Positions 52,906 to 64,000 of a DNA stretch of 64,000 nucleotides are shown piece by piece (the first letter of the stretch is position 1; each line of letters starts with the position of its first letter). Location: positions 14,091,003-14,155,002 of the forward strand of contig NC_135551.1 in the NCBI RefSeq assembly GCF_964340395.1, written 5' to 3'. The DNA comes from Glandiceps talaboti. Lineage: Eukaryota > Hemichordata > Enteropneusta > Spengelidae. The notes under the pieces are model-generated. The model saw only the letters and a list, made by a program, of their open reading frames with translations, did not search any database and was not told where the DNA came from. Position numbers and translations under genes: made by a program.

Positions 52906-54830
52906 GTGTTAAGATGATATGTTGCGTTTAACACTAATCAGAACTAAAATTCGAGGTTTGTCGAAGAGGAAAAGTTTATACATAACATATTGACTGTGTA
53001 TCCCCGCATAAGACCATAGAAGAATGTTTTAGATGCACATTAGTTTGATGTGGAGGCTCCTTATTTGCAACTGTCTAACATCATAGAGTAAACTTCCATT
53101 GATATAGTATAATTAGCAAATCAGTTTTAAATCTCACTTACTTGACTTATATTTGACATTGAAATTTAAACATTTTGATTTATATTGAATTCAATTTGAA
53201 TTTGAATTCAATTTGTGTGATCACTTTCAACGTGACATTTCTGACTAATCTATTGCAGTTGATCATGAGAGGATTGAATAAATGATACACAGAGTCACAG
53301 TCATTAGTTGTCAGGTTGTGGTAGCACTGATCCAGATATTTCAAAGAACATATACACATGTATCTTTTCCTAAGAGCGTGCATTGGCCACTTGCTGGCAA
53401 CTTCATAGCATATATTGTCAAGCTGGTTAGCCCAAACATACAGTATTAAACAATATGGGTAGGAAAAATCATTTGTATTGATTTGTTTTACCTACTTATA
53501 TTGGCGAGTTTTACCAATATAGATATATCTTTTACACTATATTCAAAATAAATTTATTTTACTATCCCAACCAAGTTATCCTTTTATTCGGAACTGGAGT
53601 AATCGGTCTAAATCGGCTGGCATTACATGACTTGCTATTATACATCAGTCTCAGCCCACTGATGTTAAAATAAGTCATTCATATGTCGAAAAATTCGCGC
53701 GAAAGTACCATACATTGAGCAAAAGTGGTGGCTCTCAAATTACCCATTTTTGTGCTTCCTTTACGTTACACCAACAACTTGACATGGAATAATTAATCAC
53801 TCGAATGTTTTCTCCGACATGACGCGCATGCGTAAACAAAACGCGGCAAGTAACTCTCAGATGCCACGGACACCGCTTTAATTTTCTTTTAACTGGGACA
53901 CGAACAAGCCAATTCCTGAAGGCATATTTCATCTCGAAAACAAATCCCATCGGTGAGTTCTCGTAATTTTCTATTATATGTGGTGTTTTGTCTTTTTAGT
54001 CATGTAAGTTACGATTTGATCTTCATGACAATGAAATAGGGAGACAATACTGTAACATACACACACATTGTTGAGACCATTGGTTCACGCAAACTCTTTT
54101 CACTGAGTTTTGTCCCTTATAAATCCACATACTTATGAAAACAAGTGTCAGTTCACTATTGAACTTAATGAATGAATCGTATTGCATTTATTTTCACGTT
54201 TATTTTGAAGTTCATACGTCAACCCTTTCAAGAATTGTGCATGGGGCATATATATTAAAAATACTTCTCAATTTCAAGCAATACAACTTACGTTAAAGAT
54301 CACACGTGCACATTTGTTACTAAAATCTCATTAAAACTATCCCTTCCCATCGAAAAGCTTAGTGTACGCTTATAAACCTTTCCAAGTTTATGTAATAAGT
54401 GAACTCTATATTTTGTTAGGTTTTATGATGAAACATTGTGGACATGTGTCCATTTCCCGCCAATTATTCGGTGCGAGAGAGGAAACAGACCTGTTATATC
54501 GCCAGAATTCTCTACATAATTGTAACTTCCTACATGTGCACACCAAGGGAACTATTAATCATAAAACGTAAATACACATGACATGTGGTTAATTCCCGCC
54601 AAATTGTCGCATCGTAGCTTGGCGGTAAATCCTTGAAATCTGTACAAGTCAAACATCTCTCAATATCACGTTCCGTATATAGGCGCCGCTCTCTTAATTT
54701 TCGCTGAAAAACGTACATGTGTTGACAGCTATTCATTATAGCCTGACGGAAGACGTCTCCATTTAAGTTCCTCATCAATTGTAATATATAGTATACCACT
54801 GTGACATTAGATTGAACTTGGGGAGTTCGG
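52906..54830. other. Gap after the SET gene, nothing recognised
   Basis: AT-rich sequence with only short frames. TTCCCGCCAA-type words (about 54455, 54590) recur and are shared with the dispersed repeat that follows. Confidence 0.4.
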
Positions 54831-54835
54831 AAAGA

Positions 54836-55195
54836 CCTTAACCTAATTAATTAGACACATATGAAGAGCAAACCCACCCTAAAAGAGACTCTAAAAGCTT
54901 ACAACTATTACGAATATTGATAAGAGTACATAGAAGGGGTCACTACGTTTGCTGGGTTATTTAGTATTATGGTACTTGTAGCCATTTCCCGCCAAATGAT
55001 CGTAGCTAGAAAGGAAGCCAACGTGATTTGTGCGATGAAGCTCATTCAACCTAAGTGGCATGTGCTGAGCATGTGAAAGAAAACAAAGTTCTGATTGGTC
55101 GACTCTGCCAAAGAATTATGATACTAGTAATAAGTTGTATCATAATCAGAGAGGGGAACTTATTCCTATGTAAGGAGGTCACGTTCTAAAGAAGG
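54836..55195 (+). repeat. Long dispersed repeat, family D copy 1 (truncated)
   Basis: Sequence from CACATATGAAGAGCAAACCC through AGTACATAGAAGGGGTCACT, CCATTTCCCGCCAAATGATC and GTGGCATGTGCTGAGCATGT to GTCACGTTCTAAAGAA is nearly identical to 56520-56870 and 58650-59000. It lacks the 3' part of the other copies. Confidence 0.9.
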
Positions 55196-55239
55196 TTGAA
55201 TGCAATGGAGTACGTAAATATTGCTCTTACGTACTTTAG

Positions 55240-56210
55240 GGTGCCTTCAGTAATCCGGGGAAAGGGGCAGGGGTCGGGGAAAAATCAAGTTCAGTATGTG
55301 GCATAACATGTGACCCTACCCCTAGTCCGTTGTGCTAAAATATGACGTTCCCAAAATTTCCATTCTATCCAACATGACCCTCCCCGTTCATATGTTTCAA
55401 TGTCACCCCCCCCCCCCCCCCGCGTGGAGTAGTTGTTTACACTCAAGATTAGACCTAATTTGTTTGGTTCCGGTTACACGACCCCCACCTAGCTTTTCAC
55501 TGCCGACCTTAAAATTCTTTTTAGGTATTCAAGAAAAAAATAATAAAATCGCAAAAAATGTGTGAAGTCTCACAAGAACTAGTGGATGCGGAAACTGACA
55601 TCAACTTAAAAAGACAATATAAAGCTGTTCTTCTAATCTGTAATAGCTGTACATCTGATGTGAAGAAATAAACAACACAGAGACCATTTGGAAAACAATT
55701 GAAAACCTGAACTAGACACTCACACATGAAAAATGTAATAAAATAAGATTAAAAGGTTTGGTCTCATTGGCTGGACTGTACGCCTGAACCCATAAAGACT
55801 AGATGAGCGCACAACTGATTACCTCGAGTCGGGAAGGAGGTCAACGTTCTGTACTCAATTATCCCCAATATCTTGCCACGGTTTCCCTTTCTACTTTGAG
55901 ATCAACTCCTCTCCTCACACCACAACTAAAAGCTAATTTACTGCATTTCACTGATATGGTATTACATTATAATTACTTTACAGTAGTGGGGTGTGGCACC
56001 ATGCCAGTAGGATTTGGAACCCCTGGCAGCATTGGGAACATGCCAAAATCACAAAATAATCCCAAGTTAAATAAGAAATTTATGAAAGCAAAATAATATG
56101 ATCCTCCCCTAATTTGCATTTTCTAAAATATGGCTCTCCCCTGAGGACCGATTTGTTAAAAGTGACCCATCCCCAATTCCCATGGCACTCCTACTTGTAA
56201 TACTAGTAAC
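55240..56210. mobile_element. Repeat family B copy 2, possible DNA element
   Basis: The left edge GGGTGCCTTCAGTAATCC and the right edge (CCCCAATTCCCATGGCACTCC) are both related to the family B end at 22150. The right end is in inverted orientation (reverse complement of CATATTTTAGAAAATG..GGGGAATTGGGG). A reversed family C copy (55525-55730) is inside it. Exact ends were not fixed. Confidence 0.5.
55525..55730 (-). repeat. Dispersed repeat, family C copy 2 (reversed)
   Basis: The reverse complement of this segment matches 47100-47310 over about 200 bp, including GTTTTCCAAATGGTCTCTGT and CATCAGATGTACAGCTATTA. Confidence 0.75.
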
Positions 56211-56228
56211 TGAACCTCCGCGGGCCGC

Positions 56229-57110
56229 CTAGTGTTAATCTGGTATGTTCACATTCTCTCGTCTTAGACATGAAAACCTGTTTCTGGACAATATCAAAAT
56301 GCCTCACACACTATGACATCTAATCAGACAAAAGTGGACGACGTTAGTTTGACATGAGTTACATGTGATTTTTGGACATGTGGGAAGTTACGTGTAACAC
56401 TTTTTTATACTCCAGGAAAGAAAAAGGAGTCCATACGGCACGAATGTAACCGATATATGTAAACTTGACTGAAATCACTGTTAAGTGATGTTCCCTAAGG
56501 CCTCTTCAATTTAAATTAGTATAACCTAATTACACATATGAAGTGCAAACTCACCCTTAAAGAGATTCTAAAAGCTTAAAACTATTACGAATATTGACAA
56601 GAGTACATAGAAGGGGCCACTACGTTTGCTGGGTCATTTAGTATTATGATACTTGTAGCCATTTCCCGCCAAATGATCGTAGCTAGAAAGGAAGCCAACG
56701 TGATTTGTGCGATGAAGCTCATTCAACCTAAGTGGCATGTGCTGAGCATGTGAAAGAAAACAAAGTTCTGATTGGTCGACTCTGCCAAAGAATTATGATA
56801 CTAGTAATAAGTTGTATCATAATCAGAGAGGGAAACTTATTCAAATGTAAAGGAGGTCACATTCTAAAGAATGCTGACTGGCAAGGCATGCATCATCGTT
56901 AGTAAATGCCCGTGGCGCATGCGCAGACAAATAGTGTTGCTATTTTAACACATCAAGCACTGCTTTACGATTAAAATTGTCAAACAACGATATGGGCTAC
57001 GTAGTAAAATATCAGGTTTGGAAAAACTCGATGGCCCAATAATTAGTAGAAATTCACACATAAAGTTGACTGCAAATTGACTGTTCAAAATTTTTTATAT
57101 ACTTGACATA
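56229..57110 (+). repeat. Long dispersed repeat, family D copy 2
   Basis: Starts near GGTATGTTCACATTCTCTCG and runs through GAATGTAACCGATATATGTA and the block shared with copy 1 to ACATAAAGTTGACTGCAAAT. It has about 140 bp (56285-56425) that copy 3 lacks. It ends where a LINE 3' fragment begins. Confidence 0.9.
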
Positions 57111-57413
57111 TATAAACAATATGAGTTTCAAGTAGGTATTTTTGTGCATGATGCACTAAACAATAATCTTCCACCTATCTTCCATAACTACTTTTCTTTT
57201 ATTGCACATGATCGTAATACTCGGTGTAAATTAAGAGGAGATCTTCATGTTCCAAAATATACTAGCCAACTTGGCCAGTCTTCAATTCAATTTGCCGGTC
57301 CCATGCTATGGAACAAAATACCCAACGATATTACATATCCCGACAGGGTTATAAGCATACAACTTCAACAACACTATAACAAAACGCGTTACTGGTGTAA
57401 ACTTTACTAATCT
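57093..57413 (+). mobile_element. LINE 3' end, reverse transcriptase C-terminal 100 residues
   Basis: An open frame (from about 57108, before the first usable start) reads YEFQVGIFVHDALNNNLPPI, then RNTRCKLRGDLHVPKYTSQL and GPMLWNKIPNDI to a TAA. The pattern, with its TR...LHVP and LWN.IP blocks, is the C-terminal end of many non-LTR reverse transcriptases. It follows the family D sequence directly. The matching place in copy 3 (59240) has unrelated sequence. Confidence 0.78.
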
Positions 57414-58490
57414 AGTTCCTATAGTGTATTGTTACCATAATTTAGTAAAGGTCCACTCACAGGTTAGGGTTTAGAAACCACAGATGGAATCCAGACTAAA
57501 ACTTTGCATGCAACTATACGTGTTTCATGTATTGACAACTTGACAAAGCCATACTACAGAAATATTGCAAAGGAAATGAAGTCCCGAAAAACCTTGGATT
57601 GAAAGGCAAACATTTGCAACAAGAATGGCAGACTTTAACAGTGCAAATCAGCGAGGAATTGATTTTTCAAATCAAAGGAACAGTCCTATCAAGGAGAAAT
57701 TGGAGTCGAAATTCCCGGCGTACAAGTGACGCAACTCGATAAATTAGATTATCCAGAGAAACAGGACTAGAAATGACTTAGATGTAAACATTGCATGTAA
57801 AATATGTGTTAGTAACTCTTTGATATAATGGCTTACTTCAAAGTAGTATAAGTTGTCAATACATGAACAAGTTGTAGTTGCATGTAAAGTATATACCAGA
57901 AATGTTTTATTATAGTCTTGCAATACAAGTGTACTAAAGGACTATATAAAGTTAAAGTTGTGAGTTGTCAATACATATTGTAAAGTTTGTTGTTTTATGA
58001 TGACTGGACATCAGAGTAGTATTAAAAGTTGAAGTTGTAAAAGTTTCACTAAAAGTTGATACACGTGTTTTCTTGTTTTATTTTGTTATTAAATAATGAC
58101 AACGTAAAGGAAGTTTAATTTGTTAATCATTTACCATTATCAAAATCATTTAAAAAATCGAACTATAAATGAACTTTATGAAGAATTTTGTGTGTGTATG
58201 TGTCCATGTGTGATGTAATTACTAATTAAGTTCGAGTCCACAGCTAGACAACAGGGTAAGCTGACACTAAAATGACCACATATGGTCTCAATGAGTTTTA
58301 TGGGGCTAATTGTTTACTTTCCAACTGATAACCAACAAGATTAATTGTCTGCTACAACTTCAAGTTAGCAAAACGGACAGTCAAATAATTTCGACGAGTA
58401 CTTCAAACATGACTAGTCGCATTTGTTCTGTTGCATTCTAATAGTGATTGTGTGTAGAAACGAAAGTCTAAGCATATTTGCCCTTAACTT
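57414..58490. other. No gene recognised
   Basis: Between the LINE 3' end and family D copy 3. It contains related short segments (GTAGTATAAGTTGTCAATAC near 57844 and AAGTTGTGAGTTGTCAATAC near 57954), suggesting small local duplications. Confidence 0.4.
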
Positions 58491-58492
58491 GA

Positions 58493-59240
58493 GGAAGGCA
58501 TTCAGTTTAAATCTTGTATGTTCACATTCTCTCGTCGTAGACATGGAAACCAAGGAGTCCATACGTCACGAATGTAACCGATATATGTAAACTTGACTGA
58601 AATCACTGTTAAGTGATGTTCCCTAAGGCCTCTTCAATTTAAATCAGTATAACCTAATTACACATATGAAGTGCAAACTCACCCTTAAAGAGATTCTAAA
58701 AGCTTACAACTATTACGAATATTGACAAGAGTACATAGAAGGGGCCACTACGTTTGCTGGGTTATTTAGATTATGATACTTGTAGCCATTTCCCGCCAAA
58801 TGATCGTAGCGGCTAGAAAGGAAACCAACGTGATTTGTGCGATGAAGCTCATTCAACCTAAGTGGCATGTGCTGAGCATGTGAAAGAAAACAAAGTTCTG
58901 ATTGGTCGACTCTGCCAAAGAATTATGATACTAGTAATAAGTTGTATCATAATCAGAGAGGGAAACTTATTCAAATGTAAAGGAGGTCACATTCTAAAGA
59001 ATGCTGACTGGCAAGGCATGCATCATCGTTAGTAAATGCCCGTGGCGCATGCGCAGACAAATAGTGTTGCTATTTTAACACATCAAGCACTGCTTTACGA
59101 TTAAAATTGTCAAACAACGATATGGGCTACGTAGTAAAATATCAGGTTTGGAAAAACTCGATAGCCCAATAATTAGTAGAAATTTCACACATAAAGTTGA
59201 CTGCAAATCAGTGACTGTTCAAAAAAATTGATATACTTGA
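58493..59240 (+). repeat. Long dispersed repeat, family D copy 3
   Basis: Nearly identical to copy 2 from the TCACGAATGTAACCGATATA block onward, with a deletion near its 5' end and a small GCG insertion (CGTAGCGGCTAG near 58806). Confidence 0.9.
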
Positions 59241-59786
59241 GAGACACTGCACACCAACAGTCACAAGTTGCATTGTAATCAAAATCTAAGAAAAGTCTTT
59301 ATTTCTTCAAGTCCCTAACATATAAGTTCTAGTTGTCACCTTGAAAATAAGGTGATGTCATTTTTGTAAACATAACTAGTTATAATTAAATGACCTCTCA
59401 CCTAGATTCATTGTTCTAAAAGATACGGTGAACTTTCCACTAGATTATTTAAGATTGAGATTCAAGATCATGCCATAATATGTAAATTGTTTACGTGTAA
59501 GACAAATGTTGATCATGCCATTGGAAAATTAAGTATTAATTTGAATTCGATAATCAACAAGTTATCTTGTTTACAAGAACTAATCTATGTTGTTTAATCA
59601 AAACACTTGACATTTGTTAGCTACTAGAGATAAATGTAATTAGTACAGCATTAGTAGATAAATCAACACATTATTTAATCATGCTGTTGTTAGCTCCTGT
59701 TTGTGAGTAAGTAGTATAAATTGAATTTAACATTAATTTAGGCAAAATATGCCAAAATTCCGAATATGATATTTCTGGATCGTAAC

Positions 59787-59791
<5 letters not shown>

Positions 59792-59817
<26 letters not shown>

Positions 59818-59911
59818 TGTATGTATGTATGTATGTATGTATGTGTTTATCTGCCTGCTTGTCTGTCTCTCTATCTGCCTGTATGGATGTGTGTGTGTGT
59901 GTTTCTGTCTG

Positions 59912-59964
<53 letters not shown>

Positions 59965-59985
59965 GTGTGTGCGTGCGTGCAGCAT
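59792..59985. repeat. TGTA and TG simple repeats
   Basis: A TGTA run (59792-59842), a CTGC/CTGT-rich segment and a long TG run (about 59918-59975). Frames across it are artefacts. Confidence 0.97.
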
Positions 59986-60067
59986 GATATACGACGTAGG
60001 ATTTTGAAATTGACGAATCATTCTTCTTGTTTACAGTGTTGAGTAGTATTAACAGGTTTGTGTGGAA

Positions 60068-62858
60068 ATGCAACACCAAGCAAGACCGAAAGCAAAGAGC
60101 GAGGTAAGATTATGAAAATCATAACGATGATCACAACATAATTGTGAATAATTCATCCTAGATACGTAAAAGGATAAGGATCGTAATGCGGCTTGATTGG
60201 CCATGTTTTGCTATCAATGTTACAGTTACTGTAGTTGCCTCTTAGGCTGTGTATCTACATCGATAGATAAACAGTCGGTATAGTGTAACAGTTCATTGCT
60301 TCATTTGTAATGTGTCAAGTGCACCGTCTTATGTGTTTGTCCGTGACGTAATGATTGTTGCACTGTACTTAACAGTTATGTAGCCATTTCGAGTGGTAAA
60401 CGTGGCTGTTAGCTGTAACCTACGTCCGATAGGTAAACAGTCGGTATAGTGTAACAGTTCATTGCTTCATTTGTAATGTGTCAAGTGCACCGTCTTATGT
60501 GTTTGTGTGTGACGTAATGATTGTTGCACTGTACTTAACAGTTATGTAGCCATTTCGAGTGGTAAACGTGGCTGTTAGCTGTAACCTACGTCCGATAGGT
60601 AAACAGTCGGTATAGTGTAACAGTTCATTGCTTCATTTGTAATGTGTCAAGTGCACCGTCTTATGTGTTTGTGTGTGACGTAATGATTGTTGCACTGTAC
60701 TTAACAGCTATGTAGCCATTTCGAGTGGTAAACGTGGCTGTTAGCTGTAACCTACGTCCGATAGGTAAACAGTCGGTATAGTGTAACAGTTCATTGCTTC
60801 ATTTGTAATGTGTCAAGTGCACCGTCTTATGTGTTTGTCCGTGACGTAATGATTGTTGCACTGTACTTAACAGCTATGTAGCCATTTCGAGTGGTAAACG
60901 TGGCTGTTAGCTGTAACCTACGTCCGATAGGTAAACAGTCGGTATAGTGTAACAGTTCATTGCTTCATTTGTAATGTGTCAAGTGCACCGTCTTATGTGT
61001 TTGTGTGTGACGTAATGATTGTTGCACTGTACTTAACAGTTATGTAGCCATTTCGAGTGGTAAACGTGGCTGTTAGCTGTAACCTACGTCCGATAGGTAA
61101 ACAGTCGGTATAGTGTAACAGTTCATTGTTTCATTTGTAATGTGTCAAGTGCACCGTCTTATGTGTTTGTGTGTAAGGTAATGTTTGTTGCACTGTACTT
61201 AACAGTTATGTAGCCATTTCGAGTGGTAAACGTGGCTGTTAGCTGTAACCTACGTCCGATAGGTAAACAGTCGGTATAGTGTAACAGTTCATTGCTTCAT
61301 TTGTAATGTGTCAAGTGCACCGTCTTATGTGTTTGTGTGTGAGGTAATGATTGTTGCACTTTACTTAAAAAACTGTATTTCTAATGACAAAGGGTGAATT
61401 TAAGTAGCCGTAGGTCAACATTTCATTGCAGTATAACATACGCTGTAGCTATAAGTTAGAACATCTCTATCGATATTTTGTAAGTACTTAAATGGTAGTC
61501 ATATTTATTTGTGCATTGCATAATATAGGAAGTCGCAAAACATTTCATTTATCAAAGACATCGATATACAAAGACGTCACGCTTTCTGTTACTTGTTGAA
61601 TGATGTCGTTTCACGTAATTAAGGTTGATTAGTTTCAGGGATGTTTCCTTCAATGGTAGACTATTGTGTATATATGGTGGGGGGGGGGGTGTCTGCCAGT
61701 GAAATATAGGGACTTTTAAAATATATAATTTCATTAATTTCATTGTATCATTGTTTTGCGAATACGCAGTGAGATTTCTTCACAGGAGATTTTTTTACAC
61801 ACATGAAATTAATAATTGCTAACTCATACTTCCAGGATGTAAAGGGGGTAAGATTTAAGAGGTCGAGAGAGAAAATCCAACTAAAGAGGCAGAAAATGAG
61901 ACACAAGCTAAGTGAAAGATCACGCAGGCGAAAAGAAGACAAGCTGAAACTTTTAGCAAAATATGCAAAGGCTGAATTACAAACTAAGAAGACAACTCGA
62001 AAACCCGTAGCGGGCAGAAATGTATCAAGTGTTAAAATAAAAAACATGAGACGTGTAAAGGTAATTCCTTTCTCAGAATTTGATCATTCAAGTGAAATCA
62101 TCCTTGGTGAAGGGGTGTTCGGTATAGTAAAGCTAAAGGAACTGAACCTGTCAAATATATCACTTCCTGTTGCTGTTAAATGCTTCAAAGCAGAGTGTGC
62201 ACTAAATACGAAGCAATCAGCTGAGCACGAGGCATTTATCCTTCAAAGCCTTGAACACCCAGTGTTTCCCATGGTATTTGGCATAACACGTGGTAATGAC
62301 AGACACTGGCAGCTTGTATCAGAGTACAGAGGGATCGAGAAGATGTCTCTTACTTTGGGTAAAGCACTGAAGTTGTTAAAGAAAAAACAGGAAAATTATT
62401 CCTCCAAAGTTCCAACTCACATCAACGATTGGATACGTGTAATGAAACTATTAGCCGACGCACTGGCACACCTGCATGGAAAAGGTTTTTTGCATTGTGA
62501 TTTGAAAATTGATAATGTCCTCATTTCAAAAAGACGCGACAGTTGGTTCCCAACAATAATAGATTTTGGGAAAGCGAAACGAATACAAAATGGGCATTTC
62601 TACAAGCTAACAACGGAAGAACAATGTCTTTACCAAAAGAATCACACACAAATTGCACCTGAGGTGGTAAAGGGATATAAACGCGAATCTACCGCCAGTG
62701 ATGTATATAGCCTTGGACTTATAATGATCAAAGTTGGCCAATGCGTTTGTTCATCTACATTACTTGATGTGGGGAGGAGCTGTTTATGTCAAGACGATAT
62801 GCGACCAATGGCCAATGGTGTTGCGAGCAGCTTATCACTACTGATTCCTCCACAGTAA
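60068..62858 (+). CDS. Protein kinase, two exons, 352 aa
   Basis: Exon 1 is 60068-60103 (ATG, 12 codons, MQHQARPKAKSE, donor GTAAGA). Exon 2 starts after TTCCAG at 61836 and ends at TAA 62858. The phase is 0 at the junction. A 61803 ATG also opens the frame but lies before a good acceptor. Residues 13-60 are very basic (RFKRSREKIQLKRQKMRHKL), possibly nuclear or RNA/DNA binding. The kinase domain has the glycine loop LGEGVFGIVKL (about 102), VAVKCF with the catalytic Lys (about 127), HCDLKIDNVL (Asp about 234, Cys replacing Arg of HRD), DFGKA (about 255), IAPE (about 286) and SDVYSLG (about 300). The C-lobe is short: about 40 residues follow DVYSLG and the C-terminus looks clipped. Substrate unknown; TKL-like group suggested by eye only. 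Confidence 0.78.
60262..61366 (+). repeat. 166-bp tandem repeat, about 6.7 units, inside the kinase intron
   Basis: Unit starts (GATAGGTAAACAGTCGGTAT) are at 60262, 60428, 60594, 60760, 60926, 61092 and 61258, exactly 166 bp apart; the last unit is cut. Units are nearly identical. Most carry GTGACGTAATGATTGTTGCAC, an ATF/CREB-like TGACGTAA word, altered in the last two units (AAGGTAATG and GAGGTAATG). Two variants (GTCCGTGACG and GTGTGTGACG) alternate irregularly. Confidence 0.97.
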
Positions 62859-63700
62859 CAACCAAGGATCATGCAAGTGTATTTTATACAAGTGCAAGCT
62901 TAACATTATAAATGAACCAGAACTATGAGTGCCAGCTGGAGTACAAGCATTGTGCTTGAGTGAAACAGTCAGTAGAGAGTGTACACTGTGATAATATACA
63001 TACGATATTAGGCATGCGCAGTTCCCGATTAATGGAAATGTAAAGTTAGCAATCATTAAGTGAAGAGACTGTTGTTGTCCACATTGCTTGCCCTATTCAT
63101 CTTACAGAAATGACAGTAAAGATTTTTTTATGACAAATACACCGTTTTGCAATGTAGCATTAATGACACGGTCGTAGTGTAAACTGCTGAAATAATTAAA
63201 CTTCTACAATATCATTGAACACGTATATTTTTATTCCATTTTTGTCTTCCATTTAGTATTTTCCTAATATTGCCATATTAAGTGCACCTGCTAAATTTGT
63301 GCATCACTCAGTAATGTTAATGCATAACATACGAGTAATACTGTTTGACCATTATATACTGACATCAGTAGCGTGTTATACCTGAATGTTAGTAGATGTT
63401 AGTCAAACAGTGCTCTGCTTTTCATATATCCTGATCGACATAAAACAAGTATCTTGATATCATCTTGATATTATCTTGATCGAGATAATTTTCCCCATTG
63501 AAGTATGCATTTATGTCGATCGGGCTAGTTATTTTAATCAGGAGACAATACAGGTTGAATAACAAAACTAAAACTATAACGGAAAGGACAAGAAACTACG
63601 TCCTTTTCTTTGCATTGTCGTGTAATTCTGTGGAATGGAATGACGTAGAAAACGTACGTAGATATGTTTACTATGGGAAAAGATGTTCATGTATTACGTG
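62859..63700. other. Kinase 3' flank, no gene recognised
   Basis: AT-rich. An open frame at 63498-63701 lacks recognisable motifs apart from a weak LINE-like VEWNDVENV. It runs up to the CATA array, where LINE 3' tails are often found, so it could be a decayed LINE end. Confidence 0.35.
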
Positions 63701-63702
63701 AT

Positions 63703-64000
63703 TATACACACACATACATACATACATACATACATACATACATACATACATACATACACACATACATACATACATACATACACACATACATACATACATA
63801 CATACATACATACATACATACATACACACATACATACATACATACATACATACATACACACATACACACATACATACACACATACATACATACATACACA
63901 CACACATGCAGACATATATACATACATACATACATAAATAAATACACACATGTAGACATATATACATACATGCTTGCATGCATGTATGCATACATACATA
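63703..64000. repeat. CATA/CACA tetranucleotide array at the window edge
   Basis: About 300 bp of CATA units with CACA variants and a few CATG and AATA units; it runs to the end of the window. The frames on both strands are artefacts. Confidence 0.97.

Noticed and set aside
54530-54799. 89-codon minus-strand frame
   Set aside because: Plausible composition, but no recognised motif, no splice partner, and it adjoins dispersed repeats.
60262-61366. CRISPR-like regular array
   Set aside because: The units are 166 bp and repeated along their whole length, with no unique spacers. The DNA is eukaryotic.
61803-61835. Start of the kinase at the ATG in MKLIIANSYFQ
   Set aside because: These codons precede a good acceptor (TTCCAG). 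An upstream ATG exon at 60068 joins in phase 0. The ATG at 61803 remains a possible alternative start.

Overview
The window is eukaryotic nuclear DNA, most likely from a marine invertebrate. Genes are split by GT-AG introns, the DNA is AT-rich, and much of it is simple repeats, foldback elements, SINE-like copies, LINE and Penelope-like fragments and DNA transposons. I cannot fix the phylum. A CYP3-clan P450, a KMT5A-like SET protein, EnSpm/CACTA and Penelope-like elements, and SINE-like sequence ending in an 'AAAGTGCT..TATAA' tail would fit a non-vertebrate deuterostome or a spiralian.

Layout. 1-7 kb: AT-rich DNA, a 5'-truncated LINE (about 1412-3010) and a decayed, possibly transposon-derived coding sequence (3.9-6.2 kb). 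7.5-22.6 kb: a complete 12-exon cytochrome P450 gene on the minus strand. I could join all exons in phase to a 510-residue protein. Its introns hold a 43-bp minisatellite grown from a SINE, foldback elements, an array of CTCF-like motifs and a triplicated splice-acceptor segment. A GC-rich, CpG-rich stretch lies upstream of its start. 23.2-25.9 kb: two nested DNA transposons, each with terminal inverted repeats and a perfect target-site duplication. 26.3 kb: a perfect 64-bp-arm hairpin next to a TA tract. 27.0 kb: the first exon of a TauD/TfdA (clavaminate synthase-like) oxygenase, with no later exons found.

28.7-38.4 kb: an apparent EnSpm/CACTA unit. A 978-residue single-exon transposase reads rightwards. 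A six-exon, 356-residue acidic/basic coiled-coil-type protein reads leftwards from about 570 bp away. I infer that these form one mobile unit with a shared divergent promoter. 40.5-42.4 kb: long CATA/CAGA arrays, a Penelope-like reverse transcriptase remnant and a LINE 3' end. 42.4-51 kb: mostly unassigned, with a decaying tandem array and simple repeats. 51.4-52.9 kb: a three-exon SET-domain protein with an unusual N-terminal region. 54.8-59.2 kb: three copies of a long dispersed repeat, one joined to a LINE 3' end. 60.1-62.9 kb: a two-exon protein kinase gene whose intron holds about 6.7 copies of a 166-bp tandem repeat. The right edge is a CATA array.

The P450, SET and kinase genes look intact, but the sequence gives no reason to think that they act in one pathway. 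Exon coordinates were worked out by hand from splice signals and reading phase and have not been tested against transcripts.
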